From a bacterium (GTDB lineage: Bacteria > Latescibacterota > Latescibacteria > Latescibacterales > Latescibacteraceae): a stretch of 20,547 bases of DNA. This document shows positions 8,594 through 16,115 of the stretch, one piece after another. The stretch lies in the NCBI GenBank assembly GCA_021372535.1, contig JAJFUH010000028.1, positions 1-20,547 on the forward strand. The letters run 5' to 3'. The notes under the pieces were generated by a model. It worked only from the letters and a program-made list of their open reading frames with translations, was not told where the DNA came from and ran no database searches. Positions within the stretch are counted from its first letter, which is position 1, and every line of letters starts with the position of its first letter. Both the position numbers and the translations under genes were made by a program.

Positions 8594-9283
8594 ATGAAGC
8601 GTTTTCTGGTTATCGGGTTAGGCCAGTTCGGATTCGAACTTGCCAAAGCTCTCTATGACAAAGGCGCCGAGGTGATTGCAGTAGACACAAAAATCGAGCT
8701 CGTTGAAGCGATAAAAGACTATGTTACCACTGCGGTCATGCTTGACTGCACCGATGAAGAAGCGCTCAAATCGTTGAACCTCGATGATCTCGATGCGGCC
8801 ATTATAGCAATCGGCGAGGACTGGGAAGCGAGTATCCTCACAACGGCTATCCTCAATGAAATGGGGATTGAAAACATCATAGCGCGGCGGGCCGGCGCCA
8901 TTCACGGTAAAATTCTCGAGAAAGTGGGGGCGACCAGAATTATCTCGCCGGAGATAAACATCGCCGACCAGCTTGCTCGAAGCCTTATTTCCCCAGGGCT
9001 TCTCGAACATATTGCACTGCCGGACGGTCATACCATCTTCCAGGTGGAAGCAAAACCGGATTTTTTTGATAAAACTCTTATAGAGCTCGATTTCCGCCGT
9101 AATTATGGCCTCCTGGTCGTCGGGATTCAGCGGAAGAAAACGAATATTACCGAATCCGGCGAGATTTTTTATGAGGTCGAAAATATCAGCCTTCCTTCCG
9201 CCACCGAGGCTATCAAGGATGGTGATATTCTGGTGCTGGTGGGTATGAAGGAAGATATAGAAAAGTTTCTTTCCATGGAGTGA
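8594..9283 (+). CDS. ktrA: KtrA/TrkA-type RCK regulatory subunit of K+ uptake
   Basis: Cytoplasmic gating subunit of 229 aa that binds NAD(H)/ATP-type nucleotides and controls KtrB. The N-terminal RCK domain shows the Rossmann motif GLGQFG (8-13) after beta-1 RFLVI, and the acidic residue at the end of beta-2 (AVDTK, D31). The C-terminal part (about 135-225, from ALPDGHTIFQVEA to DILVLVG) matches a TrkA-C/RCK-C domain. ATG 8594 is preferred over the in-frame GTG 8585 because AAAGGTG (8581-8587) is a good ribosome site 6 nt before the ATG and overlaps the GTG. The stop is 3 nt before the next gene's GTG, so the two are probably co-translated. Confidence 0.92.
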   Translation: MKRFLVIGLGQFGFELAKALYDKGAEVIAVDTKIELVEAIKDYVTTAVMLDCTDEEALKSLNLDDLDAAIIAIGEDWEASILTTAILNEMGIENIIARRAGAIHGKILEKVGATRIISPEINIADQLARSLISPGLLEHIALPDGHTIFQVEAKPDFFDKTLIELDFRRNYGLLVVGIQRKKTNITESGEIFYEVENISLPSATEAIKDGDILVLVGMKEDIEKFLSME

Positions 9284-9286
9284 TCA

Positions 9287-10672
9287 GTGAGCACTCAACG
9301 ACAGAGAAAACTGGCTAAAAATGCAAAACGATTTATCGGTCGGCTTTCGATACGGAGAAGAATTGCCATTGCAATCCTTATGAGCTTCATAATCATTCTG
9401 CCTTCCGTGTCTCTTTCTCTTTTCTACTTCTCTGGACTGCTGCGAGGGATAAAAACCATCACCGAAAACGATGTCAGGCTTGGCAGAATGGCCTCCGACC
9501 TTACCCTGATCATGCTCGACATCCGCCGTGATGAACGCAATTACCGGATGTTCGGCAATCCCACTGAGCGGACGGGTATAGAGGAAAAGATCGCCCGCAC
9601 GAAATCACTTGTTTCGGAAGCATATAAAATAACGCCGGTTCAGGACCAGGATATTATCAATAACCTTTCCGACCATTTTACCGTCTATTCCAACAGCTTC
9701 AATATGCTCGTCGAGCATATAACCGAGAATCCTCCTGAGGAGGAGGTCCTGAAAAGAGCCAGAACACAGTTCTCTCAGAAATTACTTGATTTTCAGACTA
9801 CATACCTCAAAATACTCACGGAAATTGAAAAAGCTTCTCCTGCCCAGAGAGATTCTGTCCTCTCTCGCGCAAATGAAAATCTGAGTGACATTTTTCTGAA
9901 TTTTGCTACTTCCGAAAGCCAGACAATGCAGCCTTCCTATATTCAGGAGAATCTCGAGAATTCACGTCAGGATTTCCTCGAAACTGCCCACAGTCTCGCC
10001 GAAAAAAGCTGGGAAAACATGGAAGCTCACAAAGAGGAAAGCCTCAGAATAGAGGCCCGGGCAAAACGTAACATCATCTCCGTCCTCATCGTCACCGGTC
10101 TGTTCTGTATTCTGATGGTGACCTATATCCCTCGGTACATCGTCAGACCGATCACCTCGCTCAACAGGATTTTCAGAAAAGCCGAAGAGGGGGACTATTA
10201 TGCCAGGGCTGTTGTCCAGTCGAATGACGAGGTCGGTGATCTTGCGGTCAGCTACAACCAGATGATGAACCGGCTGCGCGGTTATGATGAACTGAAAACG
10301 AAAAAAATCGCTTCCCAGAAACGTTCTGTCGACAGGCTGCTCGAAAACATCAATGTCCCCATCTGCATCCTTAACGACAAGCTCTTTGCCACGTATTACA
10401 ATACCCTCTTCGCGAATCTTTTCGTATCCATCATAGCTCCGAAACCCCCGGCCGCCGGACTCGATTTTTCGAAAATCCATGAAATGGGCAAGTTTGTCGA
10501 GGAGCTCCGTAAAAAAATCCTCCACGCGGAAAACGAGTTCGTGCTCGCCACGACGCTGCCCGACGGCACGGGTAAAACCTTCAAAGGCCGTCTTGTGCGG
10601 GATCATGTCATGAGCCTTGAATCGATAATTCTTGTCGGCGCCGCCGTAAAGAACGAGGAAAACAGGCAGTGA
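9287..10672 (+). CDS. Membrane HAMP/PAS sensor-like protein without output domain
   Basis: 461 aa in the inner membrane. TM1 is at about 26-50, followed by a mostly helical extracytoplasmic region (about 55-258, with an RRDERNYRMFG segment typical of four-helix-bundle chemosensor domains). TM2 is at about 262-283, then a HAMP linker (about 284-336, VRPITSLNRI to VGDLAVSYNQMMNRL) and a PAS-like domain (about 345-455, from NINVPICILND). No histidine kinase, GGDEF, phosphatase or methyl-accepting domain follows, so any output must be through protein contact. The GTG start has GGAG 6 nt upstream. The gene begins 3 nt after ktrA and its stop overlaps the next start by 4 nt (GTGA). It may sense a periplasmic signal for KtrA or the downstream [Fe-S] protein, but this is only inferred from position. 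Confidence 0.8.
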   Translation: MSTQRQRKLAKNAKRFIGRLSIRRRIAIAILMSFIIILPSVSLSLFYFSGLLRGIKTITENDVRLGRMASDLTLIMLDIRRDERNYRMFGNPTERTGIEEKIARTKSLVSEAYKITPVQDQDIINNLSDHFTVYSNSFNMLVEHITENPPEEEVLKRARTQFSQKLLDFQTTYLKILTEIEKASPAQRDSVLSRANENLSDIFLNFATSESQTMQPSYIQENLENSRQDFLETAHSLAEKSWENMEAHKEESLRIEARAKRNIISVLIVTGLFCILMVTYIPRYIVRPITSLNRIFRKAEEGDYYARAVVQSNDEVGDLAVSYNQMMNRLRGYDELKTKKIASQKRSVDRLLENINVPICILNDKLFATYYNTLFANLFVSIIAPKPPAAGLDFSKIHEMGKFVEELRKKILHAENEFVLATTLPDGTGKTFKGRLVRDHVMSLESIILVGAAVKNEENRQ

Positions 10673-11679
10673 AGGCACGTCGCATCGGCATGACAACAAC
10701 CATCCCTTCCGAGGTTATCTGGGCTGCGGGATGTGTGCCTGTCGATCTCAACAACATATTCATTACCTCGGATCGTCGCGACGATTATATCAAAAAGGCC
10801 GAGCGTGACGGCTATCCCCGGAATGTCTGTGCCTGGATTAAGGGTATTTACGGCGTTCTGTCAGAGCTGCCCGATATCACAACCGTCGTGGCGGTGACCC
10901 AGGGCGACTGCTCCAACACCCATGCGCTCATGGAAACGCTCCAGCTGAAGGGAATACGGACGATTCCCTTTGCGTTTCCCTACAACCGCGATTTCGATGC
11001 ACTCGCCCGGGAGATAGCCATGCTCGCGAAAGAGCTCGGAACAACTGTCGGGGCGGCGGAAGCCATTCGCGGCACACTTGAACCTGTCCGCAAACGGCTC
11101 GATGAACTCGACCGGATGACCTGGGAGGGAAACCGTATTACCGGCGCCGAAAACCACCTCTGGCTCGTCTCATCGAGCGATTTCAATAGCGATTATGAGC
11201 GTTTTTCCTCTGAACTCGGCATCCTGCTCGACACGGCATCGAAGCGCACGCCCTTCGGCGAGTCAGTCCGCCTCGGCTATATCGGCGTCCCGCCCATCAT
11301 CGACGACCTGTACGATGCGGCTGAGGCGTACGGCGCCCGCTTCGTGATCAACGAGATTCAGCGCCAGTTCTCCATGCCCGAACGCGGCGGGGGGCTTGTC
11401 GACCAGTATCTGGCGTACACCTATCCCTATGATGTGTTTCACCGGCTCGACTATATCAACCGTGAGCTGGCGCGGCGCTCTGTCCACGGCATCGTTCACT
11501 ATGTCCAGAGCTTCTGCCACCGTCACATCGAGGACATCGTCATACGGAAAAAGGTTAAAGTGCCGGTGCTCACCATCGAGGGCGAAGCGCCGGGCAATGT
11601 TGACGAACGCACGAAAATCCGTCTCCAGGCATTCATCGAGATGCTCGGGCGTAGAGTGAAAAAAGGCATGATGCATTAA
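10669..11679 (+). CDS. 2-hydroxyacyl-CoA dehydratase D-type (HgdB/BcrC/YjiM-like) [Fe-S] protein
   Basis: 336 aa, cytoplasmic. The N-terminus (RRIGMTTTIPSEVIWAAGCVPVDL) and later motifs (TQGDCSNTHALMETL, YVQSFCHRHIED) match the 2-hydroxyacyl-CoA dehydratase D family, which holds an [Fe-S] cluster charged by an ATP-driven activase. Four cysteines sit at family-typical places: C22, C54, C81 and C283. Family members dehydrate 2-hydroxyacyl-CoAs, reduce benzoyl-CoA, or carry double-cubane clusters for difficult reductions. The usual second subunit is missing, so it most resembles solo members such as E. coli YjiM or double-cubane proteins; the substrate is unknown. The GTG start overlaps the previous stop and GAGGAA lies 8 nt upstream. 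The matching activase is the next gene. Confidence 0.85.
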   Translation: MKARRIGMTTTIPSEVIWAAGCVPVDLNNIFITSDRRDDYIKKAERDGYPRNVCAWIKGIYGVLSELPDITTVVAVTQGDCSNTHALMETLQLKGIRTIPFAFPYNRDFDALAREIAMLAKELGTTVGAAEAIRGTLEPVRKRLDELDRMTWEGNRITGAENHLWLVSSSDFNSDYERFSSELGILLDTASKRTPFGESVRLGYIGVPPIIDDLYDAAEAYGARFVINEIQRQFSMPERGGGLVDQYLAYTYPYDVFHRLDYINRELARRSVHGIVHYVQSFCHRHIEDIVIRKKVKVPVLTIEGEAPGNVDERTKIRLQAFIEMLGRRVKKGMMH

Positions 11680-11685
11680 CCAAAA

Positions 11686-11719
11686 GAATTCCTCGACGCT
11701 TGTGTCGGGGTATGAATTC
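11686..11719 (+). other. Hairpin after the dehydratase-type gene
   Basis: Seven bases after the stop, GAATTC (11686-11691) recurs at 11714-11719 and CTCGAC pairs with GTCGGG (11704-11709) around a 6-nt loop. A stem with a small right-hand bulge results. No T-run follows, so it may protect the transcript end or mark a factor-dependent stop rather than act as an intrinsic terminator. Confidence 0.4.
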
Positions 11720-11743
11720 AAAGGTGCGTACCACCCGGCATGA

Positions 11744-11872
11744 ACTCACCCTCCCGGCCTCCCTCTCTTCCCTGAAGCGAGGGAGGAGAATTGGCGCATA
11801 AAAATCGGGAATGCGCGTTTTCCCCTCTTTCGCGTGCGAGAGAGGGGATGTCGCGGAGCGACAGGGGTGAGT
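11744..11872. repeat. MITE/REP-like palindromic interspersed element
   Basis: A 129-bp element bounded by perfect 8-bp inverted ends, ACTCACCC (11744-11751) and GGGTGAGT (11865-11872). It contains two internal hairpins: CCTCCCTC/GAGGGAGG (11759-11786) and a 12-bp stem with one mismatch around a GT turn (11822-11847). No coding capacity and no obvious target-site duplication. It sits between the dehydratase-type gene and its activase, where it separates an otherwise tight gene run. Confidence 0.6.
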
Positions 11873-11941
11873 GTAAAACAGTTGATACCTCGGCCCTTGG
11901 GACGGGGTAGTCCATTAACCGGAGTCACAGGAAAAAAGAAA

Positions 11942-12733
11942 ATGCGGGACATGAACTCCCCTGACAGCCGCGGCGGCATACTCGGCGTCGATCTCGGGTC
12001 GAGGAATGTCAAGCTCGCGCTCATGAAAGACGGCGCGGTTGCTTTCACCGATACGGTCGAGTCAATCGAGTTCTACCGGCGGTTCGGCGTGCGGTCGGAA
12101 GCGGGATTCAGCATCGATCTCGATGCCCTGGGATTCGGGGCTCCCGAACGCACGGTCGCTACCGGCTACGGCCGTATGGCTGCGGCGATAACCGGCGCTG
12201 AAAACATTTCCGAAATCACCGCCCACTACCTCGGCGCCGTGTTCCAGACAGGACTCTCCGATTTCACCCTCGTGGATATCGGCGGGCAGGATTTCAAGCT
12301 CATGTGGGTCGAAAACGGCGAGATCAGGGATTTTGTCACCAATGACAAGTGCGCCGCATCATCGGGGCGGTATCTCGAAAATATGGCGCGGGTGCTCGGA
12401 ATTTCGCTCGATGAGATCGGCTTGTATCACGACGACCCGGTTCAGCTTTCGACAACCTGCGCCATCTTCAGCGAATCCGAGCTTATCGGGCTCATCGTGA
12501 AAGGCGAGCCGACGGAGCGTCTTGCCGCGGGAGTCAACCGCTCGGTCGTGCTCCGTTTCCTGCCGTTCCTCGACCGCATGGGGGACGGGCTGATTCTCCT
12601 TGCCGGGGGAGTGGCGCTCAATCACGCGGTCGTCCGTATGCTCGGCGACATGACCGGCCGCGAGGTTAGGGTTCTCGACAAACCGCTCCATAACGGCGCA
12701 ATCGGGTGCTGTGTGAGCGGGGAGGGAAAGTAA
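11942..12733 (+). CDS. ATP-dependent activase of 2-hydroxyacyl-CoA dehydratase (HgdC/BcrAD/YjiL-like)
   Basis: 263 aa, ASKHA-fold ATPase. In the family the homodimer bridges one [4Fe-4S] cluster and uses ATP hydrolysis to push one electron at low potential onto the dehydratase partner. Visible motifs: phosphate-1 loop VDLGSRNVKLAL (16-27), DIGGQD (112-117), the first cluster cysteine in NDKCAASSGRYLE (C137), the second in TTCAIFSESE (C173), and the adenosine motif LAGGVALN. Length and motifs are complete. ATG 11942 is chosen because AGGA lies 9 nt upstream and the fold begins shortly after; the frame is open further upstream, but that part overlaps the palindromic element and is not protein-like. 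Its natural partner is the preceding gene. Confidence 0.9.
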   Translation: MRDMNSPDSRGGILGVDLGSRNVKLALMKDGAVAFTDTVESIEFYRRFGVRSEAGFSIDLDALGFGAPERTVATGYGRMAAAITGAENISEITAHYLGAVFQTGLSDFTLVDIGGQDFKLMWVENGEIRDFVTNDKCAASSGRYLENMARVLGISLDEIGLYHDDPVQLSTTCAIFSESELIGLIVKGEPTERLAAGVNRSVVLRFLPFLDRMGDGLILLAGGVALNHAVVRMLGDMTGREVRVLDKPLHNGAIGCCVSGEGK

Positions 12734-12734
12734 A

Positions 12735-14290
12735 GGGTGGACAATTATATTTTGATATAATTTTATACAACAAGAATAAATATTAATGAGGCCAGCAATG
12801 TTGAATTTTTCATTTTTACATAAAAAAGCAGGCAATAGTATTCCAGAAAGAATACAAGAATGTCTAAGAACGATACAAGATGATAGTGATGAAAGATATA
12901 ATGAGTCAACTATTCCTCCTGTAAATGAACAGATTAAGATTAGATGTATTTGGGTAATAGAATTATATCCTCCAAGCCATATTGATAATTTATTGGCATG
13001 TATAGAAAAGTTGAATTGGAACATACCTCATAAAGCTTTACCAAATGTCAATGTAACAAAATGGATAAAAGATAATCGTCAAAGCTCATTCGGTTCGGGG
13101 TTCAATTTGAAGTATATAAAGAGAGAAAAGACGTCGTCAATTGATAGAATTGCTCCAATGCCTGATGGATTTGATGGCGCCTTCGGTACAATTCTACAAT
13201 TGATTCCAAGTACAACAATTCTAATGATGCAATTTCTTGTAAATTCTGAAAAAGAACAAATACTTGAAAAACCATTGAATAAAAAGTATGCGACCTATGT
13301 TGAATATAACAATGGAATATATTCTTACATTAATCCTCTTCAGCAAAAACGAATTGAGGTTGAAAACATAAGAAAAGGACTATATGATAAGTGCTATGAA
13401 TGGTTTATTACACATGCTCCGGGTGTGTTTTCCAGTGGAATGTACGATGGTATATTCCCAACATGTGAATTTACAACTTTAGATGTTGGAATCCCTTTTA
13501 TTAATACTGATTCAGAATACTTAAGAATGCTTGATTTTAACGATGCTGCCTTTATTTGGAAAATGAAGATTATCCAGGAATACTGCTTAAAATATCATCG
13601 TATCACGAGCATGATTATTCAAGACTCTATTTTTCTGGGAATTCTAATGAGATATTTTCAAATAATGAAAATAAATTAGGTGGACATGGAAAAAATACAA
13701 TGGGACTTTCTATTGCACTTACCAGTTTAATAAATGAGATTGGTTTGTGGTCTTTTTTTGTCTTTGTAAAAGCTTACGAATCAAAGCTTTCGAAAATACG
13801 TGATTCAATAGCACTAATAAATTTGTATCATATCAATATAGCTATTAACGAAATAAGACAAATGGAAAAAACATTTTTTGAAATAGAAAGAAATATACCA
13901 AGTTATACATCGGAATTAGGTTATTATTGTAACATAGATAATTTTCATAAAAGATATTTAAAATTCACACCTGTAAATTTGTGGCTTTCCCAAAATGATT
14001 TTTTTAAAAATATTTGTATCTTAATGATAGATGAAGTTGAATACCTTAAAGAATTGCATAAAAATATTCGTCAAGCGATAAATATTACTTCTCAGAATAT
14101 TTCTTCGTTATCGAACGATTATGTTGCTAAAACAAATATACGCATTCAAAAATTGATGATTTTTTTAACATGTGCAATTCTTCTATTAACTATTGTAACT
14201 GGATGGAATACGATAAAAGAATTCTTTTTATATATTTTTCACAATTTTGGGTAGCAAAAAAGTGATGAATAAGTATATGTTATTCCATTG
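12735..14290. other. AT-rich block, probably horizontally acquired
   Basis: Base composition drops abruptly after the activase stop. One sampled line (13021-13080) is 18/60 G+C, against 39/60 for a line inside the activase (12481-12540). It returns to the local level near 14300. The block is filled by one frameshifted gene whose codon use (ATA, AAA, TTA-rich) is unlike its neighbours. Confidence 0.75.
12798..14254 (+). pseudogene. Frameshifted gene for a membrane-anchored protein of unknown function
   Basis: Two overlapping frames look like one gene of about 485 codons broken by a single-base loss. Frame A (12798-about 13559) starts at ATG 12798 with GAGG 6 nt upstream and encodes a soluble N-terminal part with no family I recognise. 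It runs to ...FNDAAFIW and then continues as unconvincing sequence to 13679. Frame B opens at 13541 and from about 13559 reads like a natural continuation (ENEDYPGI..KISSYHEHDYSRLYFSGN), ending at 14254. Frame B includes a hydrophobic stretch (NEIGLWSFFVFVKAYE), a conserved-looking LSKIRDS segment and a C-terminal membrane helix (KLMIFLTCAILLLTIVTGW). The break falls in the run GGAAAA (13558-13563); one extra G or A restores the frame. It is either real decay or a homopolymer error. No function is assigned. Confidence 0.6.
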
Positions 14291-14353
14291 ATTAAATATG
14301 ACAATAAACCCGATTCCTATGACTTCGCCATTCAAGGTTACTCTTGTCGACCC

Positions 14354-14518
14354 ATGCTTGCCCTTCATAAACAGTCAGCCGAAGCGAAAACCGCCCCTGA
14401 CAAAACACGGATAGAGCGGGAAATAACCATGACCGACCGGCAGATAGACGCGCTTGTGTACGACCTGTATGGTCTGACGGAGGAAGAAATAGCGATTGTG
14501 GAGGACAAAGCCCCCTGA
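14354..14518 (+). pseudogene. C-terminal remnant of a type IIG (Eco57I-like) restriction-modification enzyme, copy 1
   Basis: About 54 codons starting MLALHKQSAEAKTAPDKT and ending TDRQIDALVYDLYGLTEEEIAIVE, recalled as the usual extreme C-terminal tail of large Eco57I/TaqI-type restriction-methyltransferase proteins. The catalytic and DNA-recognition parts are missing: upstream is the AT-rich block. A short product could start at ATG 14354 or 14429, but expression is doubtful. A near-identical 74-bp piece recurs after the RhuM gene (15756-15829). Confidence 0.55.
14432..14505 (+). repeat. Direct repeat, left copy
   Basis: The 74-bp segment coding TDRQIDALVYDLYGLTEEEIAIVE plus adjoining bases matches 15756-15829 at 70 of 74 positions by direct comparison. 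The pair brackets the RhuM-family gene. Confidence 0.85.
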
Positions 14519-14656
14519 CCCTCGGTCCCTTTCTCCCGATGGAGGGCAAGGGAAGAGGCTCCATCATGGACGCTCATGGTGTAGAGGTCTTTTACCTGCC
14601 CCCGGGACGGGGGAAGGTGGCGCGAAGAGCCGGAAGGGGGCTTCCCCGGAGATAGT
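14519..14656. other. GC-rich palindromic spacer before the RhuM gene
   Basis: A run of G- and C-tracts with small palindromes, for example CCCCCGGGACGGGGG and GGAAG/CTTCC near its end. Similar in style to the other interspersed elements here but without clear inverted ends. GGAGA (14648-14652) at its end serves the next gene. Confidence 0.4.
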
Positions 14657-15676
14657 ATGAACAAGAATCACGAATCCTCACCTCAGTCTGAAATTATCCT
14701 CTACCGGACGGAAGACGGGCGAGTCCGCATCGAAACCCGGTTCGAGGGAGAAACCGTCTGGTTAACGCAAAAACAAATGGCTGAGTTGTTCCAAAAGGAT
14801 GTCCGCACCATTAACGAACATATCCGGAACATATTCGAGGAAGCCGAATTATCGCCGGAATCAGTTATCCGGAAATTCCGGATAACTGCCGCTGATAATA
14901 AAACCTACGAAACCCGGCACTATAACCTCGATGTCATCATTTCTGTCGGTTACCGGGTCAAGTCGCATCGGGGCACGCAGTTCCGCATCTGGGCCACAAA
15001 TAGGCTGCGGGAATACATCATTAAAGGCTTTACGATGGATGATGAGCGGCTCAGGCAGTCCGGCGGCGGTAACTACTTCGACGAACTGCTGGCGCGCATC
15101 CGGGATATCCGGTCATCGGAAAAGGTTTTCTGGCGCAAGGTGCTGGAAATTTACGCGACGAGTATTGACTACGATGCGAGCGCGGAGGTGTCGCGGCAAT
15201 TCTTTGCCACAGTGCAGAACAAAATGCACTGGGCGGCTCATGGCCGGACGGCGGCGGAGGTTATTGCGGAGCGGGCGAATGCCTCAAAACAGCATATGGG
15301 GCTGACGGCGTGGACGGGTAGCCGACCGCTTAAAACCGACGCGGTGGTGGCGAAGAACTACCTTACGGCGGAAGAGTTGGAGTCGCTGAACCGCATTGTG
15401 ACGGCCTACCTCGAATTTGCTGAGCTTCAGGCATATAACCGCAAACCGATGTATATGGCGGACTGGATTACCAAAATCGATGATTTTCTGCGGATGAGCG
15501 AGCGTGAGATACTGTCGCATGCCGGTCGGATTTCCCACGAGGCGGCCCTGGCGAAAGCGGAGTCGGAATTTGAGACATTCAGAAAGCTTGAGGCGGCCAA
15601 ACCAAGCAGGGCGGAAAAGGACTTCGATGAAGCCATCAGGAAACTTCACGCTCCGAAACGCAAACCGAAGAAGTGA
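14657..15676 (+). CDS. RhuM-family protein (virulence protein RhuM-like)
   Basis: 339 aa, full length for the family. The N-terminus (SEIILYRTEDGRVRIETRFEGETVWLTQKQMAELFQKDVRTINEHIRNIFEEAEL) contains the helix-turn-helix-like region typical of RhuM proteins, followed by a conserved core (YNLDVIISVGYRVKSHRGTQFRIWATNRLREYIIKGF) and the C-terminal part with ADWITKIDDFLRM. The family was named for a Salmonella pathogenicity-island gene and is scattered in bacterial accessory regions, often near restriction or toxin genes. Its biochemical role is not settled; DNA binding is inferred from the fold. ATG 14657 has GGAGA 4 nt upstream. It lies between two decayed restriction-enzyme tails, which supports a mobile or defence-island origin. 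Confidence 0.88.
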   Translation: MNKNHESSPQSEIILYRTEDGRVRIETRFEGETVWLTQKQMAELFQKDVRTINEHIRNIFEEAELSPESVIRKFRITAADNKTYETRHYNLDVIISVGYRVKSHRGTQFRIWATNRLREYIIKGFTMDDERLRQSGGGNYFDELLARIRDIRSSEKVFWRKVLEIYATSIDYDASAEVSRQFFATVQNKMHWAAHGRTAAEVIAERANASKQHMGLTAWTGSRPLKTDAVVAKNYLTAEELESLNRIVTAYLEFAELQAYNRKPMYMADWITKIDDFLRMSEREILSHAGRISHEAALAKAESEFETFRKLEAAKPSRAEKDFDEAIRKLHAPKRKPKK

Positions 15677-15689
15677 CGGTTGTGTAATA

Positions 15690-15842
15690 CCTCCGGATGC
15701 GCTTGCCGCTCTGAACGCTGACGAAAAGACCTCGGCGCAGTGTCCAATTGATGTTACCGACCGGCAGATAGACGCGCTTGTGTACGAATTGTACGGTCTG
15801 ACGGAAGAAGAAATAGCGATTGTGGAGGAAACGGGACGGTAG
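15690..15842 (+). pseudogene. C-terminal remnant of a type IIG restriction-modification enzyme, copy 2
   Basis: An open frame reading IPPDALAALNADEKTSAQCPIDVTDRQIDALVYELYGLTEEEIAIVEETGR runs to a TAG at 15840-15842. Only the last part matches the restriction-enzyme tail. There is no usable ATG, GTG or TTG in this frame after the RhuM stop, so it is a fragment rather than a gene. Confidence 0.5.
15756..15829 (+). repeat. Direct repeat, right copy
   Basis: Partner of 14432-14505 (70/74 identical). The four differences are three bases in the codons for DLY/ELY and one GAG/GAA; the amino-acid sequence is conserved apart from D/E. Confidence 0.85.
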
Positions 15843-15930
15843 TACATTACATATTTGTATGGAGAGAATGAACGATAGATTCTAATCCGGTTTTTCCGTA
15901 AACGGTTTGCAGTGTTCGGGTTCTGATTTG

Positions 15931-16041
15931 ATCCCCCTCGGCGAATCGCCGTGTCCCCCTTATAAAAAGAAAGGGGGATAAAAACGCCCGAAAAGCCGCG
16001 CCCCCTTTAATAAGGGGGGATGCCCGAAGGGCAGGGGGGAT
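15931..16041. repeat. MITE/REP-like palindromic element with hairpin-bearing arms
   Basis: Left arm (15931-15963) and right arm (16010-16041) are imperfect inverted copies, beginning ATCCCCC and ending CCCCCTTAT when read inward. Each arm carries its own small hairpin: CGGCG-AAT-CGCCG on the left, GCCC-GAA-GGGC on the right. No open frame inside. Confidence 0.6.
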
Positions 16042-16115
16042 AATGTAGTCAGAGGGGATTTGAACCCGGATTTTTCAGTATTAAACAGAGAATTACCCTG
16101 ATTTTTCCATTGTAT

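Noticed and set aside
11834-11941. N-terminal extension of the activase from ATG 11834
   Set aside because: The extra 36 residues are encoded partly by the palindromic element and precede the normal start of the fold; ATG 11942 has a suitable ribosome site.
13556-13566. Programmed -1 frameshift site
   Set aside because: The bases in frame (ATT TGG AAA ATG) do not fit the X-XXY-YYZ slippery pattern, so a base loss is the simpler explanation.
13556-14254. Second frame of the AT-rich block as an independent gene
   Set aside because: Its only early start is a TTG inside the upstream frame with no ribosome site, and the protein reads naturally as a continuation of the upstream frame, so a single frameshifted gene is preferred.
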